From positions 1 through 61,034 of the forward strand of contig JARGFU010000028.1 in NCBI GenBank assembly GCA_029210625.1: a stretch of DNA of 61,034 nucleotides, in the 5' to 3' direction. Position numbers and translations under genes: made by a program. Numbering within the stretch: position 1 is the first letter of the stretch; each line of letters begins with the position of its first letter. The stretch is from Deltaproteobacteria bacterium. GTDB lineage: Bacteria > Myxococcota > Myxococcia > SLRQ01. This document shows positions 54,989-61,034 of this stretch, piece after piece. The notes beneath the pieces were generated by a model. The model had not been told where the DNA came from. It did no database searches and saw nothing but the letters and a program-made list of their open reading frames with translations.

Positions 54989-56728
54989 TCAGTCGACCAG
55001 CCAGAGCAGGGGCAGGAAGCGCGGGTCCGGCGTGTCGCCGGCGAGGTAGACCGGCCGGACCTCGGCGACCAGCCGGGCGAAGGCCCGGGCCACCATGCGG
55101 CGGGCGCCCTCGTCCTCTCCGGTGAGCTCGGCGGCCAGCGTGCGCCAGGGCTCGAGGACGAGCGCGCCGTCGGGGGCGAAGAGGGCGGCGAGCCCCCGGG
55201 AGGCCTCTTCGGGCGTGAGCGGCGCGAGGCCTCCCTCGCGTCCGGCGGCCCGGGCGCAGAGGAGGGTGGCGATGCGGGCGGCGAGGGCCGGGGAGGTCTC
55301 GTCCTCCTCGTGGGCCTCCAGGTGGAGGGCGCCCCCGGCGCCCAGCAGCCTCGCGGCGGCGCCGGCCATCTCGACGACCTGCCGGCCCAGGGCGAGCTGG
55401 GCGAGGCTGGAGAAGGGGAGGTACCCCTCGGGCAGCTCGCCCAGGGGGGCCTCGCCCTCCTCGAGGTAGGCCTCGGGGTTGCCCGGCCAGCCGCGGCGGT
55501 GGGCCTCGGTCACGGCCCGGGCCAGGACCGGGCGCCGCTGCAGCAGGCCCTCGATGCCGCTGCGCTCGGGCTCGTCGAAGTGGGAGGCGAGCGCCTCTCC
55601 TCCGAGCCCGGCGCCCTCGAGGGCACGCTTCAGCGCCGCCTGCAGGTCGAGGCCGAGGGTGAAGCCGACCTGGAAGAGCGCCTTGAGCGCCCGCTCCTGG
55701 AGGAGCCCGGAGGCGACGGCCTCGTCGCCCCCCGAGAGCTCCTCGAGGGCCAGCGAGAGGGTGGCGTGCACCCGGGCGGTGGTCAGCCGCACCGCCTCGT
55801 CGTCGTGGGTCGGCACCCGGTCGGCGACCAGCGCCATGTTGCAGAGGTAGAGGAGGGCGCGATCGAGGTGGGTGCGGGGCCCGACCCCGAGCACCCGCCC
55901 GGCGGCGCGCTGGAGGAAGCTCTCGGCGGGCAGCTGGGCGAGCTGGAAGCCCGGCACGTTCTCCGGGGAGGCCGGCTGGGCCGGCAGCTCGGCCTTCGGA
56001 TCCCGGCGGGCGTAGAGCCCGAGGGCCAGCTCGAGGGGGGGGAAGCCGAGGTCCTCCATCCGGGCCGTGCGCACCTGCAGGGCCGCCTCGGAGAGCTCCG
56101 AGTCGAGCTCGACCCGCACCGCCGAGAGCAGGCGCGCGGCGCCGAAGGCGTCGATCGCGTAGATCTCGTCGAGCATCCGGCGCAGGGCCTTGCCCTCGGT
56201 GGTGTCGGGCTCGGTGTAGGCCACGTAGAAGTTCCCGCAGGGGGTGGTCTCCCAGGTGAGGTCCTCCGAGCCTGGCCGCGGCGGCGGCCGGGGGGCCTCC
56301 TCCTCCTCGCGGCGATCGACGATGTGCAGCCCGCCGCGCAGGATCAGCTCGATGATCTCGAGGTCGAGGGACTGGAGCTTGGGCCGGTAGGCCTCGTCGT
56401 CCGCGTCCCGCACCACCTCCAGCCACTCGAGGACCCGGTCGGTCTGCAGCTGGGCGCCCTCGGGGTGGGGCTCCCAGGCCTCGAGATCCACGAAGCCCTG
56501 GAACTGCTCCGGGGTGGCCATGCTCACCAGCAGGCCGGCGTCGGCGAGCCCCACGTCCTTGATCAGGTAGTAGAGGTCCTCGGTGGGCAGGGCCCGGATG
56601 AGGGAGCGGGCGTTCTCCTTCGAGAGGAGCACGTCCATCCGCTTGCGGCCGCTGGAGTGGGCGATCTGCCGCCCGAGGGCCTCGCTGGCGGGAGCGAGGG
56701 GGACGATCTTCGAGGACGCGTCGGCCAC
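54989..56728 (-). CDS. DUF6178-like protein (579 aa)
   Basis: The N-terminal part matches my recollection of the deltaproteobacterial DUF6178 family: RKRMDVLLSKENARSLIRAL, PTEDLYYLIKDVGLADAGLL, ATPEQFQGFVDLEAWE and DEAYRPKLQSLDLEIIELIL. The rest is helical, with no catalytic motif, signal peptide or membrane span, suggesting a cytosolic scaffold or adaptor. The assignment is by pattern memory and needs a profile search. A gene of its own, convergent with the receiver-DUF4388 protein. Confidence 0.7.
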   Translation of the reverse strand: MADASSKIVPLAPASEALGRQIAHSSGRKRMDVLLSKENARSLIRALPTEDLYYLIKDVGLADAGLLVSMATPEQFQGFVDLEAWEPHPEGAQLQTDRVLEWLEVVRDADDEAYRPKLQSLDLEIIELILRGGLHIVDRREEEEAPRPPPRPGSEDLTWETTPCGNFYVAYTEPDTTEGKALRRMLDEIYAIDAFGAARLLSAVRVELDSELSEAALQVRTARMEDLGFPPLELALGLYARRDPKAELPAQPASPENVPGFQLAQLPAESFLQRAAGRVLGVGPRTHLDRALLYLCNMALVADRVPTHDDEAVRLTTARVHATLSLALEELSGGDEAVASGLLQERALKALFQVGFTLGLDLQAALKRALEGAGLGGEALASHFDEPERSGIEGLLQRRPVLARAVTEAHRRGWPGNPEAYLEEGEAPLGELPEGYLPFSSLAQLALGRQVVEMAGAAARLLGAGGALHLEAHEEDETSPALAARIATLLCARAAGREGGLAPLTPEEASRGLAALFAPDGALVLEPWRTLAAELTGEDEGARRMVARAFARLVAEVRPVYLAGDTPDPRFLPLLWLVD

Positions 56729-56910
56729 GGGTTACCTCTCGGCTGAGTCGGTGCCTTCGAAAGAAGAAAAAGGAACGGGCCGGCCTCGAAGGGCCATCGC
56801 TCTAAAAGGTTCACGTCCACCGCTGCCGGATGCACCGGTGAACGTGTGTCTTCAACCCTGAACGCTGGGATCCCGTGGGGCCAGCCCGTATCCGAATGCT
56901 CGAAGATGGT

Positions 56911-56926
56911 TCGGGGAGAGCCCCGA
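56911..56926 (-). terminator. Small hairpin after rpmB
   Basis: TCGGGG, loop AGAG, CCCCGA directly downstream of the rpmB stop. On the minus strand it is followed by ACCATCTTCG, without a T run; weak. Confidence 0.35.
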
Positions 56927-56933
56927 GCGCAGC

Positions 56934-57125
56934 CTAGGCCGCCTTCACGATGCGACCCGACTTGATGCAGCGGGTGCAGACGCGAAGCGTCTTCGTGGCG
57001 CCGTTCACCACGGCCCGGACCTTCTGCAGGTTGGGCAGCCAGCGGCGGCGAGACTTGTTGTTGGCGTGGGAGACGTTGTTCCCCGACTGGGGACCCTTCC
57101 CGCAAAGTTCACAGCGACGAGCCAT
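56934..57125 (-). CDS. rpmB: Large ribosomal subunit protein bL28
   Basis: A 63-residue bL28: [37 protein letters not shown] and [18 protein letters not shown]. The pairs CELC and CTRC mark the zinc-binding (C+) form. GGAG is nine bases before the ATG. Typical for the family in length and sequence; a single-gene transcript from its own promoter. Confidence 0.98.
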   Translation of the reverse strand: MARRCELCGKGPQSGNNVSHANNKSRRRWLPNLQKVRAVVNGATKTLRVCTRCIKSGRIVKAA

Positions 57126-57156
57126 TTGTTACTCCAGACGTGAAGCGAAGCGGCGT

Positions 57157-57185
57157 AGATACACAATGGCGTGCCGCCTTGCAAG
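57157..57185 (-). promoter_or_regulatory. rpmB promoter
   Basis: On the minus strand: TTGCAA (57185-57180), exactly 17 bases, TATCTA (57162-57157). The predicted start is about 25 bases before the ATG at 57125. Confidence 0.7.
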
Positions 57186-57295
57186 GGGGGGTCGCCGGTC
57201 CGGCGGATCCCTGAGCCGAGTCAAGTAATTACAGGCACTTGGGTGGGGTGGTGCCGGATCCACACCGGGGCCGGAGAAGTGATAGGCTGCCCCCC

Positions 57296-58390
57296 ATGCG
57301 AGCTGATGGAGCACTCCGTGGGGGTCGGTGGACCCTGTTCCTGGTGGCCCTCCTGGCCCTGATCCTGCCCCTCGCGGCCCCGGCGCAGGAGCGCGGGCCG
57401 ATCGCCCTGGGCGCCCTGGGCGAGGACGCGAAGGCCCCCGACGCCCTGAAGGGCGCCCGGACCGGCCTGAAGGACGCGGGCTTCGCCCTGCGGCCGCCGC
57501 GTCAGGTCACCGCCGCCGCCGGCGCCCCCCTCGCCGCCCTCGCGGCGGCCTGCGCCGGGCGGGCGGCCTGCTACGACGGGATCGCCAAGTCGGTGGAGGG
57601 CGAGGTCTGGCTCCTCGACATCGTCCGGGGTGAGTACGTGATGCAGGTCGTCCTCCACCGGGGCCTCCCCGGCGGCGGGGGCGGCTCCAGCCAGCTGACC
57701 ATCTTCAACGAGGGAGAGGTCGAGGCCGCCGCCTACGGACTGGTGGTGGAGGCCGGGAAGCTCGAGGCGAAGGGGAAGCTCTCGATCACCAGCCAGCCCG
57801 AGGGCGCCGACGTGCGGATCTCCGGGCAGCTGATCGGCCAGACCCCGGTGAAGGGCTTCGTCGCCAAGGCCGGCGCCGTGCGGGTGGACGTCGAGTCGAA
57901 GGGCTTCGAGGACGTCAGCCGCCTCGTGCTCCTGCAGCCGGGGGCCGAGGTCAGCCTCGAGCACACCCTCGAGGTGAAGCTGGACGAGATCCCGCTGGCG
58001 GATCTCGACGAGCCCGCCGTGGACGCGACGGCCCCCACCGGGGGAGAGGCGGCCATCACCACCATCTCGGACCTGAGCCCGACCGAGGCCGCGCGGATGG
58101 CCCTGCCTCCCCTGGCCTCCACGACCGTCACCCCCGAGCGCAAGAGCATCCGCCTGCCCACCTGGTTCGCGGCGGGGCTGGGCGTGGTCGCCCTGGGCGG
58201 CGGCGCCTACTTCGGGATGAACGCCAACTCCCAGGTGAAGTCGGCCCGCGCCGAGACCGTGCAGCTCCAGGTGCAGTCCTTCAACGAGGCAGCCCAGTCC
58301 AGCGCGATGAAGGCGAACGTCTTCTTCGGGGTGGGCGCGGCGGCGATGGGGACGGCCACCTACCTGCTGATCCGCGATCTGAGCCGCTGA
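57296..58390 (+). CDS. Exported PEGA-domain protein with two C-terminal membrane helices (364 aa)
   Basis: Signal peptide WTLFLVALLALILPLAAPAQ; a ~120-residue domain; a PEGA domain at ~160-205 (GKLSITSQPEGADVRISGQL, IGQTPVKGFVAKAGAVRVDV); a linker; and two hydrophobic segments near 290-310 (WFAAGLGVVALGGGAYFGM) and 335-355 (FFGVGAAAMGTATYLLI). It resembles the other PEGA protein in layout (signal peptide, PEGA, C-terminal helix) but not in length. TAGGCT lies seven bases before ATG 57296 with no ribosome binding site, so a leaderless start is possible. Confidence 0.8.
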   Translation: MRADGALRGGRWTLFLVALLALILPLAAPAQERGPIALGALGEDAKAPDALKGARTGLKDAGFALRPPRQVTAAAGAPLAALAAACAGRAACYDGIAKSVEGEVWLLDIVRGEYVMQVVLHRGLPGGGGGSSQLTIFNEGEVEAAAYGLVVEAGKLEAKGKLSITSQPEGADVRISGQLIGQTPVKGFVAKAGAVRVDVESKGFEDVSRLVLLQPGAEVSLEHTLEVKLDEIPLADLDEPAVDATAPTGGEAAITTISDLSPTEAARMALPPLASTTVTPERKSIRLPTWFAAGLGVVALGGGAYFGMNANSQVKSARAETVQLQVQSFNEAAQSSAMKANVFFGVGAAAMGTATYLLIRDLSR

Positions 58391-58418
58391 ACCGCACCTG
58401 CGGTCCCCTCCGAACAAG

Positions 58419-58703
58419 ATGGTCCAGCCCAGTGAAGCCGTCACGCTCGTCTACGGCATCATCGCCCTGGTCACGCTCGCGTGGGTGATCCGCGGTCTCG
58501 AGCTTCCCGGTCTGCGCTGGATGGTCGCAGGCGTGGCGCTCATCGGCCTGGCCTACGTCTTCACCATCGTCGAGGGCTTCGTCTGGCACGCGCTCTTCGA
58601 CACGCTGGAGCACAACTGCTACGCCCTCGCGGGGGTCGCCTTCCTAGTGGGCACCCTGCGCCTGGTGCGCTCCTCGGTGCGCGAGGAGAGGCCGCGACGA
58701 TGA
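58419..58703 (+). CDS. Small three-span membrane protein (94 aa)
   Basis: Three hydrophobic segments: TLVYGIIALVTLAWVIRGL, WMVAGVALIGLAYVFTIVEG and CYALAGVAFLVGTLRLVRS, with a basic C terminus. The LEH/FxxLEHNCY element before the third helix resembles the LLEHGG element in the next kinase's N-terminal membrane domain, hinting that the two share a fold. ATGA overlap (4 bases) with the histidine kinase gene implies coupled expression and probably a complex. No family recognised. Confidence 0.7.
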   Translation: MVQPSEAVTLVYGIIALVTLAWVIRGLELPGLRWMVAGVALIGLAYVFTIVEGFVWHALFDTLEHNCYALAGVAFLVGTLRLVRSSVREERPRR

Positions 58704-60016
58704 CCATCGAGGTCGTCGCCGCGGCGCTGGTCGCCAGCCTCACCTTCTTCATGGCCTTCGGCCTCTCGTTGGTGGCTCGGCACCGGCTCCTCGATCGCCC
58801 TGCCCGGATCTTCCTCGCGGTGTCCATGCTCACCTACGGCCTGGTGAGCGTCTCGAACCTGCTCGAGCACGGCGGGATCACCGCGGCGTTCGATCCCTAC
58901 GAGGACTTCCTCGAGATCCTCTTCCTCCCCTTCTTCCTCTTCTTCGTCTACGTCGCCTCCCGGAACGCGGTGCAGCAGAAGCTGGCGGCCGAGGAGGGGG
59001 TCCTCGCCGCGACCCTCGAGGCCGTGGGGGACGCGGTCATCGGCATCGACGCCCTCGGCCGCATTCGCTGGACCAATGGAGCGACGACGGAGCTCCTGGG
59101 AGAGCTCGAGCCGGCCCGGGACCTGAGACTCCGGGACCTCCTGGACCACTCGGAAGGGGAGCCGCTCAGCGTCGAGGAGGAGGAGAGCCTCCTGGAGTTC
59201 GCAGGTGGCGCGGGGCCGGTCCGCCTTCGCTCTCGCCGTGCGGGACGGCCCCTCGAGGTCCGGATCGCCCCGGTCGGCAGGGCCCTGGTCGATGGCGTGC
59301 GCACGGTGGTGGTCATCCGTGACCTGGCCACCCAGCTGGCGCACGAGCAGCAGATGCTCGAGATGTCCCGGGTCGAGGCCCTCGGCGTGATGGCCGGCGG
59401 CCTCGCTCACGACTTCAACAACCTCCTGATGTCCATCTCGGGCAACGTCGAGCTCGTGCAGATCAAGGATCCTCCGGCCGGCGTGGGGCGTCGGGCCCTG
59501 GAAGACGCGATGATCGCCATCCACCAGGTCGGAGAGCTGACCCAGAAGTTGCTGCTGCTCTCCCGGAAGCAGGTCACCCAGCAGCGCCTGCAGCCCATCA
59601 CGCCCGTCCTCGAGGAGGCCGCGCTGCTGGTGAGAGCGCGTAGGGACATCGAGTTCCAGCTGGCGCTCCCCAGGGACCTGCCCGAGCTCTCCTTCGACCA
59701 CGCCCAGATCCTCCAGCTCTTCAACAACCTGGTGCTCAACGCGGCGCAGGCCATGCCCGACGGAGGCGCCCTGCGCGTGTCCGCGCAGGCCGAGCGCGAC
59801 TCGGTACTGGTGACGGTCAGCGACGAGGGAGAGGGCATCGCCCCCGAGCACCTGTCGACGATCTTCGACCCCTACGTGACGACGAAGGAGGAGGGCACGG
59901 GCCTGGGCCTGGCGGTGGTCCGGGCGGTAGTCCGCAACCACCATGGACGCATCGAGGTGGACTCCACGCCGGGCGAGGGCACCAGCTTCAAGGTCTGGCT
60001 GCCCAGGGCAATCTGA
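58700..60016 (+). CDS. Membrane PAS histidine kinase (438 aa)
   Basis: Three membrane helices at ~5-95 (LVASLTFFMAFGLSLVA, FLAVSMLTYGLVSVSNLLEHG, FLPFFLFFVYVA), a PAS domain at ~105-205 (LEAVGDAVIGIDALGRIRW), a HisKA H-box GGLAHDFNNLLMSISGNVEL of the HDFNNLL class, and a complete HATPase: NNLVLNAAQAMPDGG, DEGEGIAPEHL, TGLGLAVVRAVVRNHHG. ATG 58700 overlaps the small membrane gene. No regulator is next to it; the repeat array follows the gene. Confidence 0.92.
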   Translation: MTIEVVAAALVASLTFFMAFGLSLVARHRLLDRPARIFLAVSMLTYGLVSVSNLLEHGGITAAFDPYEDFLEILFLPFFLFFVYVASRNAVQQKLAAEEGVLAATLEAVGDAVIGIDALGRIRWTNGATTELLGELEPARDLRLRDLLDHSEGEPLSVEEEESLLEFAGGAGPVRLRSRRAGRPLEVRIAPVGRALVDGVRTVVVIRDLATQLAHEQQMLEMSRVEALGVMAGGLAHDFNNLLMSISGNVELVQIKDPPAGVGRRALEDAMIAIHQVGELTQKLLLLSRKQVTQQRLQPITPVLEEAALLVRARRDIEFQLALPRDLPELSFDHAQILQLFNNLVLNAAQAMPDGGALRVSAQAERDSVLVTVSDEGEGIAPEHLSTIFDPYVTTKEEGTGLGLAVVRAVVRNHHGRIEVDSTPGEGTSFKVWLPRAI

Positions 60017-60017
60017 A

Positions 60018-60050
60018 GGGGAGGGTGGCAACGCCCCTCGAGCCCTCCCC
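60018..60050 (+). terminator. Hairpin after the PAS kinase gene
   Basis: GGGGAGGG at 60018-60025 pairs perfectly with CCCTCCCC at 60043-60050, beginning two bases after the stop codon. No T tract follows, so it may stabilise the mRNA end instead. Confidence 0.45.
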
Positions 60051-60062
60051 TGGCCGGGGATC

Positions 60063-60381
60063 GAGAAAGGTACACGAGAAAGGTACCCGAGAAAGGTACC
60101 CGAGAAAGGTACCACCCACTTGGCCCCGAGAAAGGTACCCGAGAAAGGTACCGAGAAAGGTACTACCGAGAAAGGTACCACCCACTTGGCCCCGAGAAAG
60201 GTACCCGAGAAAGGTACGGAGAAAGGTACCGGAGAAAGGTACGGAGAAAGGTACCACCCACTTGGCCCGGAGAAAGGTACTGGCCGAGAAAGGTACCACC
60301 CACTTGGCTGGCGGACCGAGAACGGTACAGAGAGAGAGAAAGGTACAGAGAGAGAGAGAGAAAGGTACCACCCACTTGGCG
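60063..60381. repeat. GAGAAAGGTAC tandem-like array with embedded CACCCACTTGGC
   Basis: Seventeen exact and one variant (AACGG) copies of GAGAAAGGTAC in about 320 bases, with short variable joins. Five copies continue into CACCCACTTGGC, beginning at 60113, 60179, 60255, 60297 and 60369, at irregular intervals of 66, 76, 42 and 72 bases. Most copies give GGTACC, itself palindromic, so neighbouring units can form small hairpins with loop CGAGAAA. Located between the PAS kinase and a Y1-type transposase. Open frames cross it on both strands but are by-products of the repeat. Confidence 0.9.
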
Positions 60382-60390
60382 GACCGATCC

Positions 60391-60474
60391 CCGGCCAGCC
60401 TGATTGAGGGCCGGACCAGTTTCGTGTCTACCGGGCCATAAGCCCCGTATTTTTAGGGGGTTCCATGTTGGCCC
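60391..60474. other. Two hairpins between the repeat array and the transposase
   Basis: First CCGGCC/GGCCGG with a 12-base loop at 60391-60414. Then a two-stem structure at 60433-60474: outer GGGCCA/TGGCCC, inner CCCC/GGGG around loop GTATTTTTA. The second ends 22 bases before the transposase ATG. Y1 transposases bind imperfect hairpins at element ends, so one of these may be the left-end recognition site; inference only. Confidence 0.5.
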
Positions 60475-60496
60475 CTCCCTTGCTGATGGCTCCCGC

Positions 60497-61034
60497 ATGG
60501 CACGTCCACTGCGCTACTCGGAGCCCTGGCAACCCGTCGAGATCACCGCCCGCACCACCCAGGGGCGCTTTCTCCTCAAACCCTGCAAGAGGCTCAACGC
60601 CCTCATCGCCGGCATCCTCGCCATCGCCAAGGAACGCTACGACGTCCACATCTATAACTTCGTCTTCCTCTCCAACCACTTTCACCTCCTCGCCGCCGCT
60701 GCCTCTCCGAGGGTTCTCTCGTCCTTCATGGGCTTCGTCATGGGCAACATCGCCCGGGAGGCCGGCCGTCTCTACGGATGGGAGGGACCCTTCTGGGCCC
60801 GGCGCCATCGGGTGATCCCCATCGTCGATGAAGCCTCTCTCATCGAGCGGATGCGCTACATCTTCGAGAACGGCTGCAAGGAAGGCCTCGTCACCCATCC
60901 GGCGCTCTGGCCCGGCCTCAACGCCGTCGAGGCCCTCACGAGGGGTACTCCGACCGAGGGTCTCTGGGTGGACCGGACCTCGTTCTACCGGGCACGCAGG
61001 CAGGGAAGGCTGGACCTGACGGAGGAGGACTTCA
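60497..61034 (+). CDS. Y1/HUH transposase, REP-associated tyrosine transposase-like (3' end outside window)
   Basis: The frame from ATG 60497 stays open to the window edge: 179 residues visible. The HUH motif is His61-Phe-His63 in VFLSNHFHLLA, and the candidate catalytic tyrosine is Tyr121 in MRYIFENGCKEGLV, positioned like the RYIxxNP...GLV segment of REP-associated transposases. The region between (FMGFVMGNIAREAGRLYGWEGPFWARRH) also fits the family. Such enzymes cut and rejoin single-stranded DNA at hairpins. It lies just beyond the repeat array and hairpins. The C terminus and downstream end are not in view, so element boundaries are unknown. Confidence 0.88.
   Translation, partial: MARPLRYSEPWQPVEITARTTQGRFLLKPCKRLNALIAGILAIAKERYDVHIYNFVFLSNHFHLLAAAASPRVLSSFMGFVMGNIAREAGRLYGWEGPFWARRHRVIPIVDEASLIERMRYIFENGCKEGLVTHPALWPGLNAVEALTRGTPTEGLWVDRTSFYRARRQGRLDLTEEDF

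Noticed and set aside
60063-60381. The repeat array as a CRISPR
   Set aside because: Units are only 11 bases, joins are 0-15 bases and themselves repetitive, no regular spacers and no cas genes are present.
59943-60441. Open frames of 127-154 codons through the repeat array on both strands
   Set aside because: They encode only the translated repeat (KGTRERYP-like, KVPEKGT-like) in several frames at once, with no start context; a by-product of a repeat lacking stop codons.

Overview
The window is a uniformly GC-rich chromosomal segment of a diderm, didermic-LPS bacterium most like the Myxococcota (former Deltaproteobacteria). The reasons are lpxC, many lipoproteins with Gly/Ser/Asp linkers, myxobacterial Cys-rich (DUF4215-like) and NHL repeats, PEGA and kelch surface proteins, several DUF4388/PATAN-like response regulators, abundant histidine kinases, and a DUF6178-like protein. 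This placement is inference from gene content. No rRNA, prophage, CRISPR or large foreign island is visible.

Layout. 1-8.6 kb: the tail of a Pro/Ala-rich protein, then a tightly overlapping unit of a methyltransferase-like giant coiled-coil protein, dapF, and two receiver-domain proteins. 8.5-12.7 kb: a small unknown gene, a TPR lipoprotein, and two overlapping histidine kinases. 12.8-19.5 kb: an exported PEGA protein, a kelch lipoprotein, coiled-coil envelope proteins, a Ca2+/Na+ exchanger and a putative helix-turn-helix protein. 19.6-27.8 kb: tRNA-Leu(CAG) with promoter and terminator, then an Rrf2 regulator and a complete suf operon (sufB-C-D-S-U, a SufT-like protein and an A-type carrier), closed by a palindromic repeat and a convergent iscS-type cysteine desulfurase. 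27.8-33.3 kb: DsbD-like thiol transporter, two small outer-membrane-like proteins, a single-span membrane protein, and a large regulator with an altered receiver, DUF4388-like domain and TPR tail. 33.4-39.3 kb: yebC-ruvC-ruvA-ruvB, an esterase lipoprotein, an MDR oxidoreductase and a second YebC paralogue. 39.4-46.5 kb: a 1557-residue Cys-rich/NHL lipoprotein, an FmdB-type zinc ribbon protein, a rhomboid protease and lpxC. 46.5-52.0 kb: folD-gcvT-gcvH-gcvPA-gcvPB on the minus strand, a complete one-carbon/glycine cleavage unit except for the L protein. 52.1-56.7 kb: a zinc-ribbon protein, an outer-membrane-like protein, a receiver-DUF4388 protein and a convergent DUF6178-like protein. 56.9-60.0 kb: rpmB, a second PEGA protein, and a small membrane protein overlapping a PAS histidine kinase. 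60.0-61.0 kb: a 320-bp array of GAGAAAGGTAC repeats, two hairpins, and the start of a Y1/HUH (REP-associated-like) transposase cut by the window edge.

The housekeeping blocks (suf, ruv, gcv, lpxC, rpmB, dapF) are conventional. The most unusual material is the repeat array and hairpins leading into the single-strand transposase, followed by the DUF4388/receiver family (one member with Asp replaced by Glu), the methyltransferase-coiled-coil protein co-transcribed with dapF, and a palindromic convergent junction downstream of the suf operon. No wholly new multi-gene system could be proven from sequence alone.
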